From positions 1 to 15,277 of the forward strand of contig JAOXYC010016679.1 in the NCBI GenBank assembly GCA_028565715.1: a DNA stretch of 15,277 bases, in the 5' to 3' direction. The translations under genes and the position numbers were made by a program. Source of the stretch: Phoronis pallida (taxonomy: Eukaryota; Phoronida; Phoronidae). Positions 12,401-15,277 of the stretch are shown here, piece after piece. Each line of letters starts with the position of its first letter. The stretch's first letter is position 1. Below the pieces are notes generated by a model. The model ran no database searches. It was not told the origin of the DNA and worked only from the letters and a program-made list of their open reading frames with translations.

Positions 12401-13575
12401 AAAATTCAATCCACTGATAACTCAAGGCATTTAACATTTTAGGTTTTAAAGTTCATGTTAAGTAACTCACAGTCCATGCAACAACTAACTGAGTCAACTT
12501 AGTGCTCCCTTCACGATGAGAAGTACCTCCCACACTTCTAACAGCTGATGAACTCTCTACAAAAACAACATTAGTATTTAAAAGCCTCATGAAGTAAAGT
12601 AAAATCAAACTTGAAAAGGATAACAAACCTTTATTGGACAAACTTTGAAGTGCATTTTTTTCAAAAATACATGACGTTCTTTGTTATCAGACCTCTTCAA
12701 CTAACACTGTGGACATTTTAATGTTTTCTATCAAAAAACCTTCAGAAATAAGGAAAACACATGCGTCACCCTATATAAATGTATGTCAACTGAGAAACTA
12801 ACCTCCACATGACGTCGTGTGTGTTTTAACTGAAGTTAGGTCAATAACACCGTCATTATGAACAACTTGACCACGGAACTGATATTTTGTGAAGGATGAT
12901 AGACCACTTGCTACTCGTTGAACACCTTTTAATAACATATCATAACTGATGTCTGCGCCAAGCGGGCTCCAAGTAGATGACGATTCTTGCTTGTACTGAA
13001 TAACGTATTTTAAGACAGTCACTGTGCAGCTTAAAGGGAGGTTCAGTGGGTTGATAGTTAAAGTGATAGTATTTTTAGTTGACGATGCGGTTGAACTTGA
13101 AAACCAGTCTCCTGAAATATTAAGAAATCTGTCAATCATTTCAGTGACTTGATGGAAAAAAACATTGTGTTCATTAAATATAGGACTCAAAGTGCATAAA
13201 ACGTGCATAGCTACCCAGCTTAGTTAACGAATTAATTAACTCCAAGGTGATAAAAAGAATTTTTTTTTGATTTTGAAAAAACAATAAGCATTTTAGAGTA
13301 AGTTTCATCCCACTCACCCTGTGTGTTAACTATAGCCTTCAGTGCAGGTATACGTGTACCACTACTGGTTGGAACAGTATGTGTGCTGCCGATAGACAGT
13401 GATGAATCAAACAGACCTGCACCAGACAATGGACCTGGTACAACACTACTACAACAAGAACTGCCACCATCTTTAACACGTATTACAGTTCTTGAATTCC
13501 GATCTCTGTAGTGAAATCCAATGAGATCACCTTCTTTCACGTGAACTGCATTTGTAAGACGCATTTCTTGTTCAC
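292..13575 (-). CDS. Receptor-type tyrosine phosphatase-like protein, partial (18 exons)
   Basis: A multi-exon gene read right to left. Joining the 18 exons listed below gives 1160 open codons, with GT/AG borders and matching phases at every junction. The order is: unidentified module (residues 1-86), eight FN3 domains (about 87-875), a LAR-like membrane-proximal module with furin-type site RKRR (924-927), a helix of about 24 residues (1052-1075), a basic stop-transfer RRRLK, and a juxtamembrane segment (1076-1160). The juxtamembrane part ends in a pattern like the entry to RPTP phosphatase domains (DFLDYV...LNAEFN). Such receptors sense ligands or cell contact outside the cell and dephosphorylate tyrosines inside. 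The signal peptide and first exons lie beyond the right edge, and the expected catalytic domain beyond the left edge. Introns between FN3 domains are all phase 1. A different FN3 receptor is possible, but the furin-site module argues for an RPTP. Confidence 0.85.
477..914. other. Intron between exons 17 and 18
   Basis: No gene seen. It holds a 17-base stretch (632..648, minus strand) identical to the end of the GIY-YIG fragment at 7159..7175, and short CCACAG/CTGTGG inverted repeats near 690..735. Confidence 0.6.
915..982 (-). CDS. Exon 17 of 18: cytoplasmic stop-transfer segment
   Basis: A 68-base exon, acceptor TCATTTAG, donor GTAACA. It encodes residues 1076-1099, reading RRRLKQNDLTGSNRQKIYAKEERE with its split ends. 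The frame is fixed by exon 16 on one side and exon 18 on the other. One of the other two frames has an early stop. The basic cluster right after the helix is typical of single-pass receptors. Confidence 0.87.
1111..1121 (-). other. tRNA-type RNA polymerase III B box (SINE relic candidate)
   Basis: The minus strand reads GGTTCGAATCC, an exact match to the B-box consensus of tRNA genes. The flanking T-stem pairs poorly and I find no good A box at normal spacing upstream (higher coordinates), so it is not an intact tRNA. A tRNA-derived SINE remnant in the intron between exons 16 and 17 is the likeliest source. Chance is possible. Confidence 0.35.
1332..1569. repeat. Dispersed repeat, copy 1, with internal tandem duplication
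   Basis: Begins with GTTCGTTCCACTACGACGAG and ends near GATGGGCGGAAAAAGCGCCC. A unit of about 77 bases occurs twice inside it (1403..1480 and 1481..1556), both ending CTCGGGATAGATGGGCGG. Copy 2 lies 435 bases away in the same direction with only one unit. I recognise no family. The similar short reading frames seen on the minus strand in both copies follow from the DNA repeat and are not evidence of a gene. Confidence 0.8.
1767..1932. repeat. Dispersed repeat, copy 2 (single unit)
   Basis: Shares the 29-base start GTTCGTTCCACTACG... through GCTATGTATCC with copy 1, then GGGTTTGTGTATGAAA, AATATACGGAACTAATACAA, and an end resembling GATGGGTGGAAAAAAGC. It differs from copy 1 by scattered substitutions, small indels and lack of the second tandem unit. 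Confidence 0.8.
2079..2241 (-). CDS. Exon 16 of 18: Ser/Thr stalk and transmembrane helix
   Basis: Acceptor CATTTTCAG, donor GTAAAC. It encodes residues 1022-1076: a Ser/Thr-rich stalk (SSSATVQPSTTNS, candidate O-glycosylation), a charged KKDQDNTTD stretch with an N-T-T glycosylation site, then a membrane helix IALGVTTAVATCVIIALVV ending in WVV. The next exon supplies RRRLK, the stop-transfer signal, so the N-terminal side is outside the cell. The split Arg codon (AG with G) joins correctly to exon 17. Confidence 0.92.
2409..2463 (-). CDS. Exon 15 of 18: extracellular stalk linker
   Basis: A 55-base exon with acceptor TTTTTACAG and donor GTGAGT. It starts in phase 0 after exon 14 and ends in phase 1. 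Its 18 codons (residues 1004-1021) read LRSVYQEVGDKPISHGA, a short hydrophilic linker between the membrane-proximal module and the stalk. Support comes from the splice sites and from exact phase agreement on both sides. It could be a cassette exon, but skipping it would shift the frame because 55 is not a multiple of three. Confidence 0.75.
2744..3017 (-). CDS. Exon 14 of 18: membrane-proximal RPTP module with furin-type site
   Basis: Acceptor CTTTCTTTCAG, donor GTAATC. It encodes residues 912-1003. Order: EYTVVVEAV, QRKRRS (basic cleavage site), a Gln-rich loop, PYYVTVAF, EFHVGDGKTYGGYVNQPL and KTYRIYAGLTV. LAR-family phosphatases have this same series: a Y-x-V-V-V strand, a run of arginines cut by furin, P-Y-V/I-A-A, F-T-L-G-D-x-K-x-Y-x-G-F/Y-x-N-x-x-L and a final Y-strand. 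This is the best evidence in the window that the gene is an RPTP. Cleavage would give two chains held non-covalently near the membrane. Confidence 0.88.
2972..2983 (-). other. Furin-type cleavage site RKRR
   Basis: Codons CGA AAG AGG AGA in exon 14 (residues 924-927), followed by Ser. It matches the R-x-K/R-R consensus of proprotein convertases and lies where LAR-family receptors carry their polybasic cleavage site, between the Y-x-V-V-V strand and the PYYV strand. Confidence 0.75.
3206..3392. mobile_element. Fold-back (palindromic) MITE-like element
   Basis: Two arms of about 70 bases, left 3206..3277 and right 3315..3392, are inverted copies with roughly 85 percent agreement by eye. Shared blocks include ATTAAAATGTCA, GTGCTGAC and AAAATCCAGAGCTTTC, separated by a spacer of about 37 bases. 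The 12-mer TATAAGCAGAAG lies directly outside the left arm (3195..3206) and again at 3425..3436, possibly a target duplication with extra sequence on the right. It sits in the intron between exons 13 and 14 and has no coding capacity. Confidence 0.8.
3467..3578 (-). CDS. Exon 13 of 18: start of membrane-proximal module
   Basis: Acceptor TATTGTAG, donor GTAACT. It has two leading and two trailing split-codon bases and 36 whole codons (residues 875-912). It contains VKLPRPHVSKIS and FVISLLLLPAHPPSDIVLS, running into EYTVVVEA of exon 14. A K-x-x-P-R/K-P opening followed by hydrophobic strands and Y-x-V-V-V is the arrangement at the start of the LAR-type RPTP membrane-proximal module, as I recall that family. 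Confidence 0.8.
3579..4018. other. Intron between exons 12 and 13
   Basis: No gene seen. It contains a short inverted repeat, CCCGTATATAC (3800..3810) against TATACATACGGG (3833..3844), and A/T-rich sequence. Confidence 0.55.
4019..4193 (-). CDS. Exon 12 of 18: end of FN3 domain 8
   Basis: Acceptor CGTATTTCAG, donor GTAAGT. It starts in phase 0 and ends in phase 1, residues 817-875. It opens ISCYSIKG and has LEAGSQYNCSVTARTSAGYGDPS, a canonical FN3 ending (L-x-x-G-x-x-Y ... A-x-T-x-x-G-x-G-x-P-S), with a possible glycosylation site N-C-S. The reading frame is open from the first base of the exon. Confidence 0.87.
4310..4416 (-). CDS. Exon 11 of 18: first part of FN3 domain 8
   Basis: Acceptor CCATTTCAG, donor GTTAGA. 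It covers residues 781-816, ending in phase 0. It reads PSSPLKF, then ITFTWTEPLHPRGIISSYK, the A-to-C strand part of an FN3 domain with core tryptophan. The split between exons 11 and 12 lies earlier in the fold than that between exons 9 and 10, so the two split domains have different intron positions. Confidence 0.86.
4590..5216. mobile_element. Non-autonomous Tc1/mariner-like TIR element (TIR type GGCC)
   Basis: The left end TCGGGTGGCCGAACAAAAAC and the inverted right end (TCGGGTGGCCCCAAAAAAAC read from the minus strand) form terminal inverted repeats of about 28 bases, continuing through GTTCCCAA. A TA dinucleotide flanks both ends (4588-4589, 5217-5218), as expected for Tc1/mariner insertion. 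The interior shows no transposase I can recognise, so it must have been moved by proteins from elsewhere. Its ends share the first seven bases (TCGGGTG) and ACGTTCC with the neighbouring element, so the two are related but distinct. Confidence 0.75.
5221..5845. mobile_element. Non-autonomous Tc1/mariner-like TIR element (TIR type ATTC), with possible transposase remnants
   Basis: Ends TCGGGTGATTCAGAAAAAAC and its inverse form inverted repeats extending about 45-50 bases with some mismatches (through GTTCC-AACTT and ATCTCAAAAA). TA follows the right end; CA precedes the left end, probably a mutated TA. Inside are two short open frames on the plus strand: ATG at 5368 (36 codons, MAGYKKSQVKFF...) and ATG at 5562 (26 codons, ending ENGGHIDHVI then a stop). 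The latter resembles the G-G-H-x-E-H C-terminus of Tc1/mariner-like transposases as I recall them. An internally deleted copy of an autonomous element would explain this. Confidence 0.75.
5846..6093. other. Remainder of intron between exons 10 and 11
   Basis: The 248 bases after the TIR element contain no feature I can support. Confidence 0.5.
6094..6163 (-). CDS. Exon 10 of 18: end of FN3 domain 7
   Basis: A 70-base exon, too short to stand out by itself, recognised because it completes domain 7. Acceptor AATTGTAG, donor GTATGT. It encodes 23 codons (residues 758-780) reading VHAKTVKGYGEGSD, the V-x-A-x-T-x-x-G-x-G-x-x-S end of FN3. It starts in phase 0 and ends in phase 1, with one A that forms Lys 781 with the first two bases of exon 11. 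The 1676-bp intron that follows (4417..6093) holds two TIR elements. Confidence 0.84.
6364..6581 (-). CDS. Exon 9 of 18: first part of FN3 domain 7
   Basis: Acceptor TTTCTTAAG followed by AGCC, donor GTTACT. It starts with two bases of a split Glu codon and ends in phase 0, residues 685-757. It carries PSKPRNV, LEVEWTEPEYPNGVLTRFNVRV and FTAYFIQ, the start of the tyrosine-corner strand completed by exon 10. Potential N-glycosylation sites are N-Y-T and N-A-T. The W-T-E-P-x-x-P-x-G motif is shared with exon 11. Confidence 0.87.
6728..7175 (+). mobile_element. Penelope-like retroelement remnant: GIY-YIG endonuclease domain
   Basis: An open frame of 144 codons to a TGA at 7160-7162, antisense to the host gene. 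It carries WYLGHTRCSLSHRLSGH, matching the Y-x-G-x-T-x-x-x-L-x-x-R-x-x-x-H core of GIY-YIG nucleases, then ITRAQIVDNTRIRY and RLKILEALLIKYEPPML. The L-x-x-N-T-x-I ... R-L-x-I-x-E-A-L-x-I ... P series is typical of C-terminal GIY-YIG domains of Penelope-type or related reverse transcriptase proteins in invertebrates. The first GIY half is degraded and no reverse transcriptase lies upstream, so it is a truncated 3' fragment in the intron between exons 8 and 9. The frame beyond about 7000 (C-rich, Pro/Gln) is probably not original coding sequence. Confidence 0.72.
7176..7839. other. Rest of intron between exons 8 and 9, with an unexplained open frame
   Basis: A plus-strand open frame of 117 codons runs 7319..7672 with hydrophobic stretches (FGAPYVIGAVFNVLWF, VLFYLVIMIG). 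I recognise no family, see no splice or promoter support, and suspect chance or retroelement sequence linked to the GIY-YIG fragment just upstream. A small hairpin CGCC-ACACGAT-GGCG (7310..7324) overlaps its ATG. Confidence 0.3.
7840..8130 (-). CDS. Exon 8 of 18: FN3 domain 6
   Basis: A single 1-1 exon (acceptor ATATTGCAG, donor GTATAA), residues 588-685. It contains INVNWDD with the core tryptophan, a Cys, KEYNIRITTV, and LRPYTQYYVAVTLCNTVGC. The last matches LQPYTTYAVGVAFCNTISC of exon 6, so exons 5-6 and 7-8 look like a duplicated two-domain block. The donor GTATAA is weak, but the phase to exon 9 agrees. Confidence 0.86.
8426..8740 (-). CDS. Exon 7 of 18: FN3 domain 5
   Basis: A single 1-1 exon (acceptor CTATTCAAG, donor GTAACA), residues 483-588. 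Order: APGPVGALS, FRISWTKPTQSNGVITKYEVQY, LACPNVT with a potential N-glycosylation site, and VYAKYSIRVRTYTRIGPGP. The last is the tyrosine-corner and G-x-G-P end of a canonical FN3 domain. Its layout matches exon 5, including the extra loop with a cysteine. Confidence 0.88.
8741..9048. other. Intron between exons 6 and 7
   Basis: 308 bases of A/T-rich intron. No repeat, RNA or hidden exon was noticed, and the flanking phases (1 and 1) need none. Confidence 0.6.
9049..9318 (-). CDS. Exon 6 of 18: FN3 domain 4
   Basis: A single 1-1 exon (acceptor CATTTCAG, donor GTGAGT), residues 393-483. It has FTASFSINC in place of the usual tryptophan strand, then YKKYKYQLDGG and LQPYTTYAVGVAFCNTISC. The paired CN..xC cysteines near the end match exon 8 (LCNTVGC) and are unusual in FN3 domains, which normally have no disulfide. 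The tryptophan is replaced by Phe/Ser, so this is a divergent FN3. The intron behind it (9319..10311) carries a TIR element. Confidence 0.84.
9408..9993. mobile_element. Second copy type of the TCGGGTGATTC TIR element
   Basis: The ends match the 5221..5845 element: TCGGGTGATTCAGAAAAAAC on the left and its inverse on the right, with inverted repeats of about 35 bases continuing through GTCCCGAACT/GTTCCGAACT. TA flanks both ends (9406-9407, 9994-9995). The interior (586 bases in all) does not resemble the interior of the other copy by eye and contains no transposase motif. Shared ends with unlike interiors suggest separate deletion derivatives mobilised by one transposase. It lies in the intron between exons 5 and 6. 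Confidence 0.78.
9994..10311. other. Remainder of intron between exons 5 and 6
   Basis: No supported gene. A 71-codon plus-strand open frame (10086..10301) rich in Lys/Arg ends just before the exon border. It has no recognisable motif and is probably chance. Confidence 0.5.
10312..10617 (-). CDS. Exon 5 of 18: FN3 domain 3
   Basis: A whole FN3 domain in one symmetric 1-1 exon (acceptor TTTTTCAG, donor GTGAGA), residues 291-393. Motifs in order are PGPVGDLSLS, IAITWKPPQQPNG, IIGYQ, a Cys in KHMACS, and KYAEYSVVVMAKTSVGNGD. This is a typical FN3 with the core tryptophan and tyrosine-corner motif. It is the closest relative of exon 7 in the window, sharing the PGPVG start, W-x-P-x-Q-x-NG and the LxxxAC insertion, which points to duplication. 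Confidence 0.88.
10891..11110 (-). CDS. Exon 4 of 18: second part of FN3 domain 2
   Basis: Acceptor ATTTTAG, donor GTGAGA. It starts in phase 0 and ends in phase 1, covering residues 218-291. It opens TPVTINC, then VKYHLVTKK, and carries the FN3 hallmark LEAYTDYDVGITAVND, which is the tyrosine-corner strand. Together with exon 3 it makes a full FN3 domain of roughly 100 residues. The 1360-bp intron that splits this domain holds a terminal-inverted-repeat transposable element. Confidence 0.82.
11505..11533. repeat. Perfect 9-bp hairpin beside a TIR element
   Basis: CGAAAGAGC at 11505..11513 and GCTCTTTCG at 11525..11533 are exact inverse copies with an 11-base loop. The stem ends exactly where the left terminal repeat of the 11534..12395 element begins. 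Confidence 0.6.
11534..12395. mobile_element. TIR element of unknown family (862 bp)
   Basis: The left end AAAAAGTGTGAGAACTTTTA, running through GGCGGTTTTTTTTAAAAACCATATG, returns inverted at the right end (12347..12395) with one or two small indels, giving terminal repeats of about 47 bases. A second, nested inverted repeat lies inside: AAGAGTGGTAAGATTTTTTG... (about 11771..11805) against its inverse near 11938..11973, so the element can fold twice. The open frames near 11869..12093 on both strands fall in this arm region and look like by-products. No target duplication was identified. It lies in the intron that splits FN3 domain 2. Confidence 0.75.
12471..12556 (-). CDS. Exon 3 of 18: first part of FN3 domain 2
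   Basis: A short exon (acceptor TTTTTGTAG, donor GTGAGT) encoding residues 189-217 and ending in phase 0. It ends LVVAWT, the first core strand of FN3 with its tryptophan. Exon 4 continues directly with a proline, giving the usual W-x-x-P arrangement. AG|AGAG at the acceptor allows a start two bases later, but the frame with the phase-1 donor of exon 2 requires the first AG. The donor sits just 75 bases beyond the end of the 11534..12395 transposable element. Confidence 0.78.
12803..13111 (-). CDS. Exon 2 of 18: FN3-like domain 1
   Basis: A single 1-1 phase exon (acceptor ATTTCAG, donor GTTAGT) covering residues 86-189. The pattern is divergent FN3: TITLTINP in an early strand, then a Cys, then LKYVIQYK, then a tyrosine-bearing strand KYQFRGQVVHNDG. 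The usual early tryptophan is not at its normal place, although WF follows the domain start and SSTWSPL lies mid-domain. The cysteine just before the KY..QY strand recurs in exons 4, 6 and 8, suggesting these are one FN3 subtype within the protein. FN3 assignment is by overall pattern and by position in the array. Confidence 0.78.
13318..13575 (-). CDS. Exon 1 of 18: unidentified extracellular module
   Basis: This is the most N-terminal exon visible, with acceptor ATTAG at 13576-13580 and donor GTGAGT after 13318. It begins with two bases of a split codon and ends in phase 1, so it is a symmetric 1-1 module like the FN3 exons. It encodes 85 whole codons. Visible features are a VKEGDLIGFHY stretch, a CC pair, a Gly/Ser-rich middle and a closing TRIPALKAIV. 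It lacks the FN3 tryptophan and tyrosine pattern. A compact beta-sandwich of a kind seen in invertebrate surface proteins is my guess, not an identification. The preceding exon must end in phase 1 and lies in or beyond the retrotransposon-filled intron to the right; I could not find it. Confidence 0.75.
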
Positions 13576-13902
13576 CTAATGGCAATGGTAGTTAAGTCGA
13601 GTTATAATACACGTACACGTCAGCAAAACACATAGGTCCACGTTGAGAAATATTGGTGAGCTACTTAAAATACCAGCATGCAACATGGCATTTTAACGAA
13701 TCATTGTTTGAGCAAAAAAGAAACAAAAACATCGACCAGTATTGAAAAACAAATTATAACAAAATTGAATTTTCGATATGTTGATCGACTTGATTCAAAA
13801 ATGTAATAACATAAAAAAGTATTTTTATAGTTCTAGCAAGCATACAATCATAGAGATGTTTTTAATTCAAAAAGTTCCCTATATTATTATACTGGTACAA
13901 TT
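13576..13902. other. Intron upstream of exon 1
   Basis: A/T-rich intron with no supported feature. The LINE frame is open back to about 13866, so the element may begin slightly earlier than annotated. Confidence 0.5.
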
Positions 13903-15277
13903 GAATTTTTTTTAGATAATCATAAGGATAAACTATGTTTATTAAGTATTAACATTCAATCTCTTCGCGCTAAGTTTGATCAAGGATAGTCTATTATACA
14001 CAATTTGAAAATAAAATCCTTGTTTTTTGACTGTAGACTGCCCCCCCACCCCCCAGCTATTGAACACTTTTCACTTTTATATTAACTGTAATGGTATTTG
14101 TTGATAGAATTTAATAAAACTTTACATGAACAATGCAAGTCTTATTGTCTCAAAAACATTCCACAAACTTAATCATAAACGGCGTTTGTTCCTCAAATTC
14201 TACATCATCTGACAGTTGAGCAGACGATTTCGGAAAAAAAATCACCGGAATCTCGATAAACCAAACCGTTCATGTTCAAAAATAAAACCAACTATTCAAG
14301 TATGTGTCCCACCGTTGGCTGTATTTTGTTAAATAACAATTCATTTGTGCGAATTTCAGCTAGTTTTGGTCATTCTGTCATAATTTTTCATGATAATTCA
14401 ACTCCTGTCATGTCGCACATTTTTACCCAATTTCCGCAATTATGGTCGTGGGCCAGTGTAATTCAAACGGGAAGATTGCATTCTGGGATTTTAAATCAGA
14501 AGTTCGTCTGGCCGTCTGACATTGGCAGACTCTGCCAAAAGAAAGTTAAAAATACCTTATATTTTCCGGAATTTGAAACTTATCTGTAAACAGTAATGAC
14601 AATAAAGGTTCAAGGTATGATTTCAACGTCAAACAACCAGAAATTTTCAGTCAAAATACTGGTTCACTAGCTCTTTTTCTGAGCTCCTCACGGACCAAAA
14701 AAAATTACAAAATTTTCAATTTACTTTCAAACGATGCATGAATAATTATCCAGTATTTCTGTGAAGGTTTGGTACATATCTGACAACATTTAGTTATCGC
14801 ATAAAAAGCTACATCTAGTGTTCATAGGTAGGGGGGCAGTCTATATGTCTACAAGAAACGTGGTTATCGGAAAATGTTAACTATTCTTTATATGATATCG
14901 ACGGCTATACATTGATAAAAAAGATCTTGAGGACAGTTGCTCTAAACATGGACGTCTGTTCATTTATAAACAGTTTAGAAATACTAAGTAATAACCACTG
15001 ATAACATCACATTTGAAGGACTCGTTTTAAAAACTAAAGTAAATGATAAACAAATAACTGTAGTAAATATCTGTAGGCCGCCCTCAAACGTACACAGATT
15101 ATACAATGACTTTGTACAAAATTATATTCCAATAATTTCTGATCTAAGTAAAAAAATGGTGAATTATTCATTGCTGGTGATTTTAATATTGATCTCTTAA
15201 AACTATCTAATGATGATTCAGCAAGTTTATTCTTTGATCACATGATTGATATGCACCTCCTGCCGAAAATAAATTTC
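13903..15277 (+). mobile_element. Decayed non-LTR retrotransposon (LINE), endonuclease domain, runs off the right edge
   Basis: Translated blocks in order on the plus strand match an apurinic-type (APE) endonuclease domain of CR1/L2-like LINEs: LCLLSINIQSLRAKFD (about 13930..13980), ICLQETWLSENVNYSLYDID (14843..14905 after an inserted element), DSCSKHGRLFIY, FEGLVLKTK, VVNICRPPSNV and IAGDFNIDLLKL (about 15170..15205), FFDHM and LLPKI. The N-SLNIQSLxxK, LQETW and GDFN signatures are catalytic-domain motifs of this family. The copy is dead: a TAG stops the frame at 13987, frame changes are needed near 14920, after the RLFIY block and again before GDFN, and an 806-bp element splits it. It lies antisense in the intron upstream of exon 1. 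Confidence 0.85.
14036..14841. mobile_element. TIR element inserted in the LINE (TIR GACTGCCCCCC, TA target)
   Basis: The left end GACTGCCCCCC and the inverse right end GGGGGGCAGTC are flanked by TA on both sides (14034-14035, 14842-14843). Beyond the C-tract the ends also share T-A-T-(T)-GAACACT. Removing the element and one TA rejoins the LINE frame exactly (F-F-D-C-I-C-L-Q-E-T-W), which fixes the borders. A 105-codon plus-strand open frame inside (14272..14589) has no motif I know and shows no transposase signature, so I treat the element as non-autonomous. Confidence 0.85.

Noticed and set aside
14272-14589. Plus-strand 105-codon frame as a transposase or host gene
   Set aside because: It lies wholly inside the 14036..14841 TIR element, with no DDE-type or DNA-binding motif visible.

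Overview
The window is animal nuclear DNA. It is AT-rich and intron-dense, with short exons bounded by GT...AG splice sites and introns full of transposon relics (non-LTR retrotransposon, Penelope-like GIY-YIG fragment, Tc1/mariner-type TA-flanked elements, a fold-back element). The fibronectin-III receptor gene and this mix of elements suggest an invertebrate, probably marine. The sequence does not fix the phylum.

One gene spans almost the whole window on the minus strand. I could chain 18 consecutive coding exons from 13575 down to 292. Every junction has a GT donor and an AG acceptor, and the reading-frame phases agree at all 17 internal introns, giving 1160 uninterrupted codons. Both ends of the gene are outside the window. 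From N to C terminus the visible protein has an unidentified module (13318..13575), about eight fibronectin type III (FN3) domains (4019..13111), a membrane-proximal module with an RKRR furin-type site (2744..3578), a short linker, one transmembrane helix (within 2079..2241) and a juxtamembrane segment (292..982). The furin-site module and the juxtamembrane segment resemble receptor protein tyrosine phosphatases (RPTPs) of the LAR type. The catalytic domain would be in exons beyond the left edge, so the phosphatase call is an inference. Residue numbers below count from the first complete codon visible, at 13573.

The introns, left to right, hold: a dispersed repeat in two copies, one with an internal tandem duplication (1332..1932); a near-perfect tRNA B box (1111..1121); a fold-back element (3206..3392); two inverted-terminal-repeat elements lying end to end (4590..5216, 5221..5845) and a relative of the second in another intron (9408..9993); a Penelope-type GIY-YIG endonuclease remnant (6728..7175); an 862-bp terminal-inverted-repeat element (11534..12395); and a decayed non-LTR retrotransposon endonuclease domain (13903 to the right edge), itself split by an 806-bp TA-flanked element (14036..14841). 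Both recognisable retroelement fragments lie antisense to the host gene.

No tRNA or rRNA gene, CRISPR array or prokaryotic feature was seen. No promoter, first exon or polyadenylation site of the host gene is inside the window.
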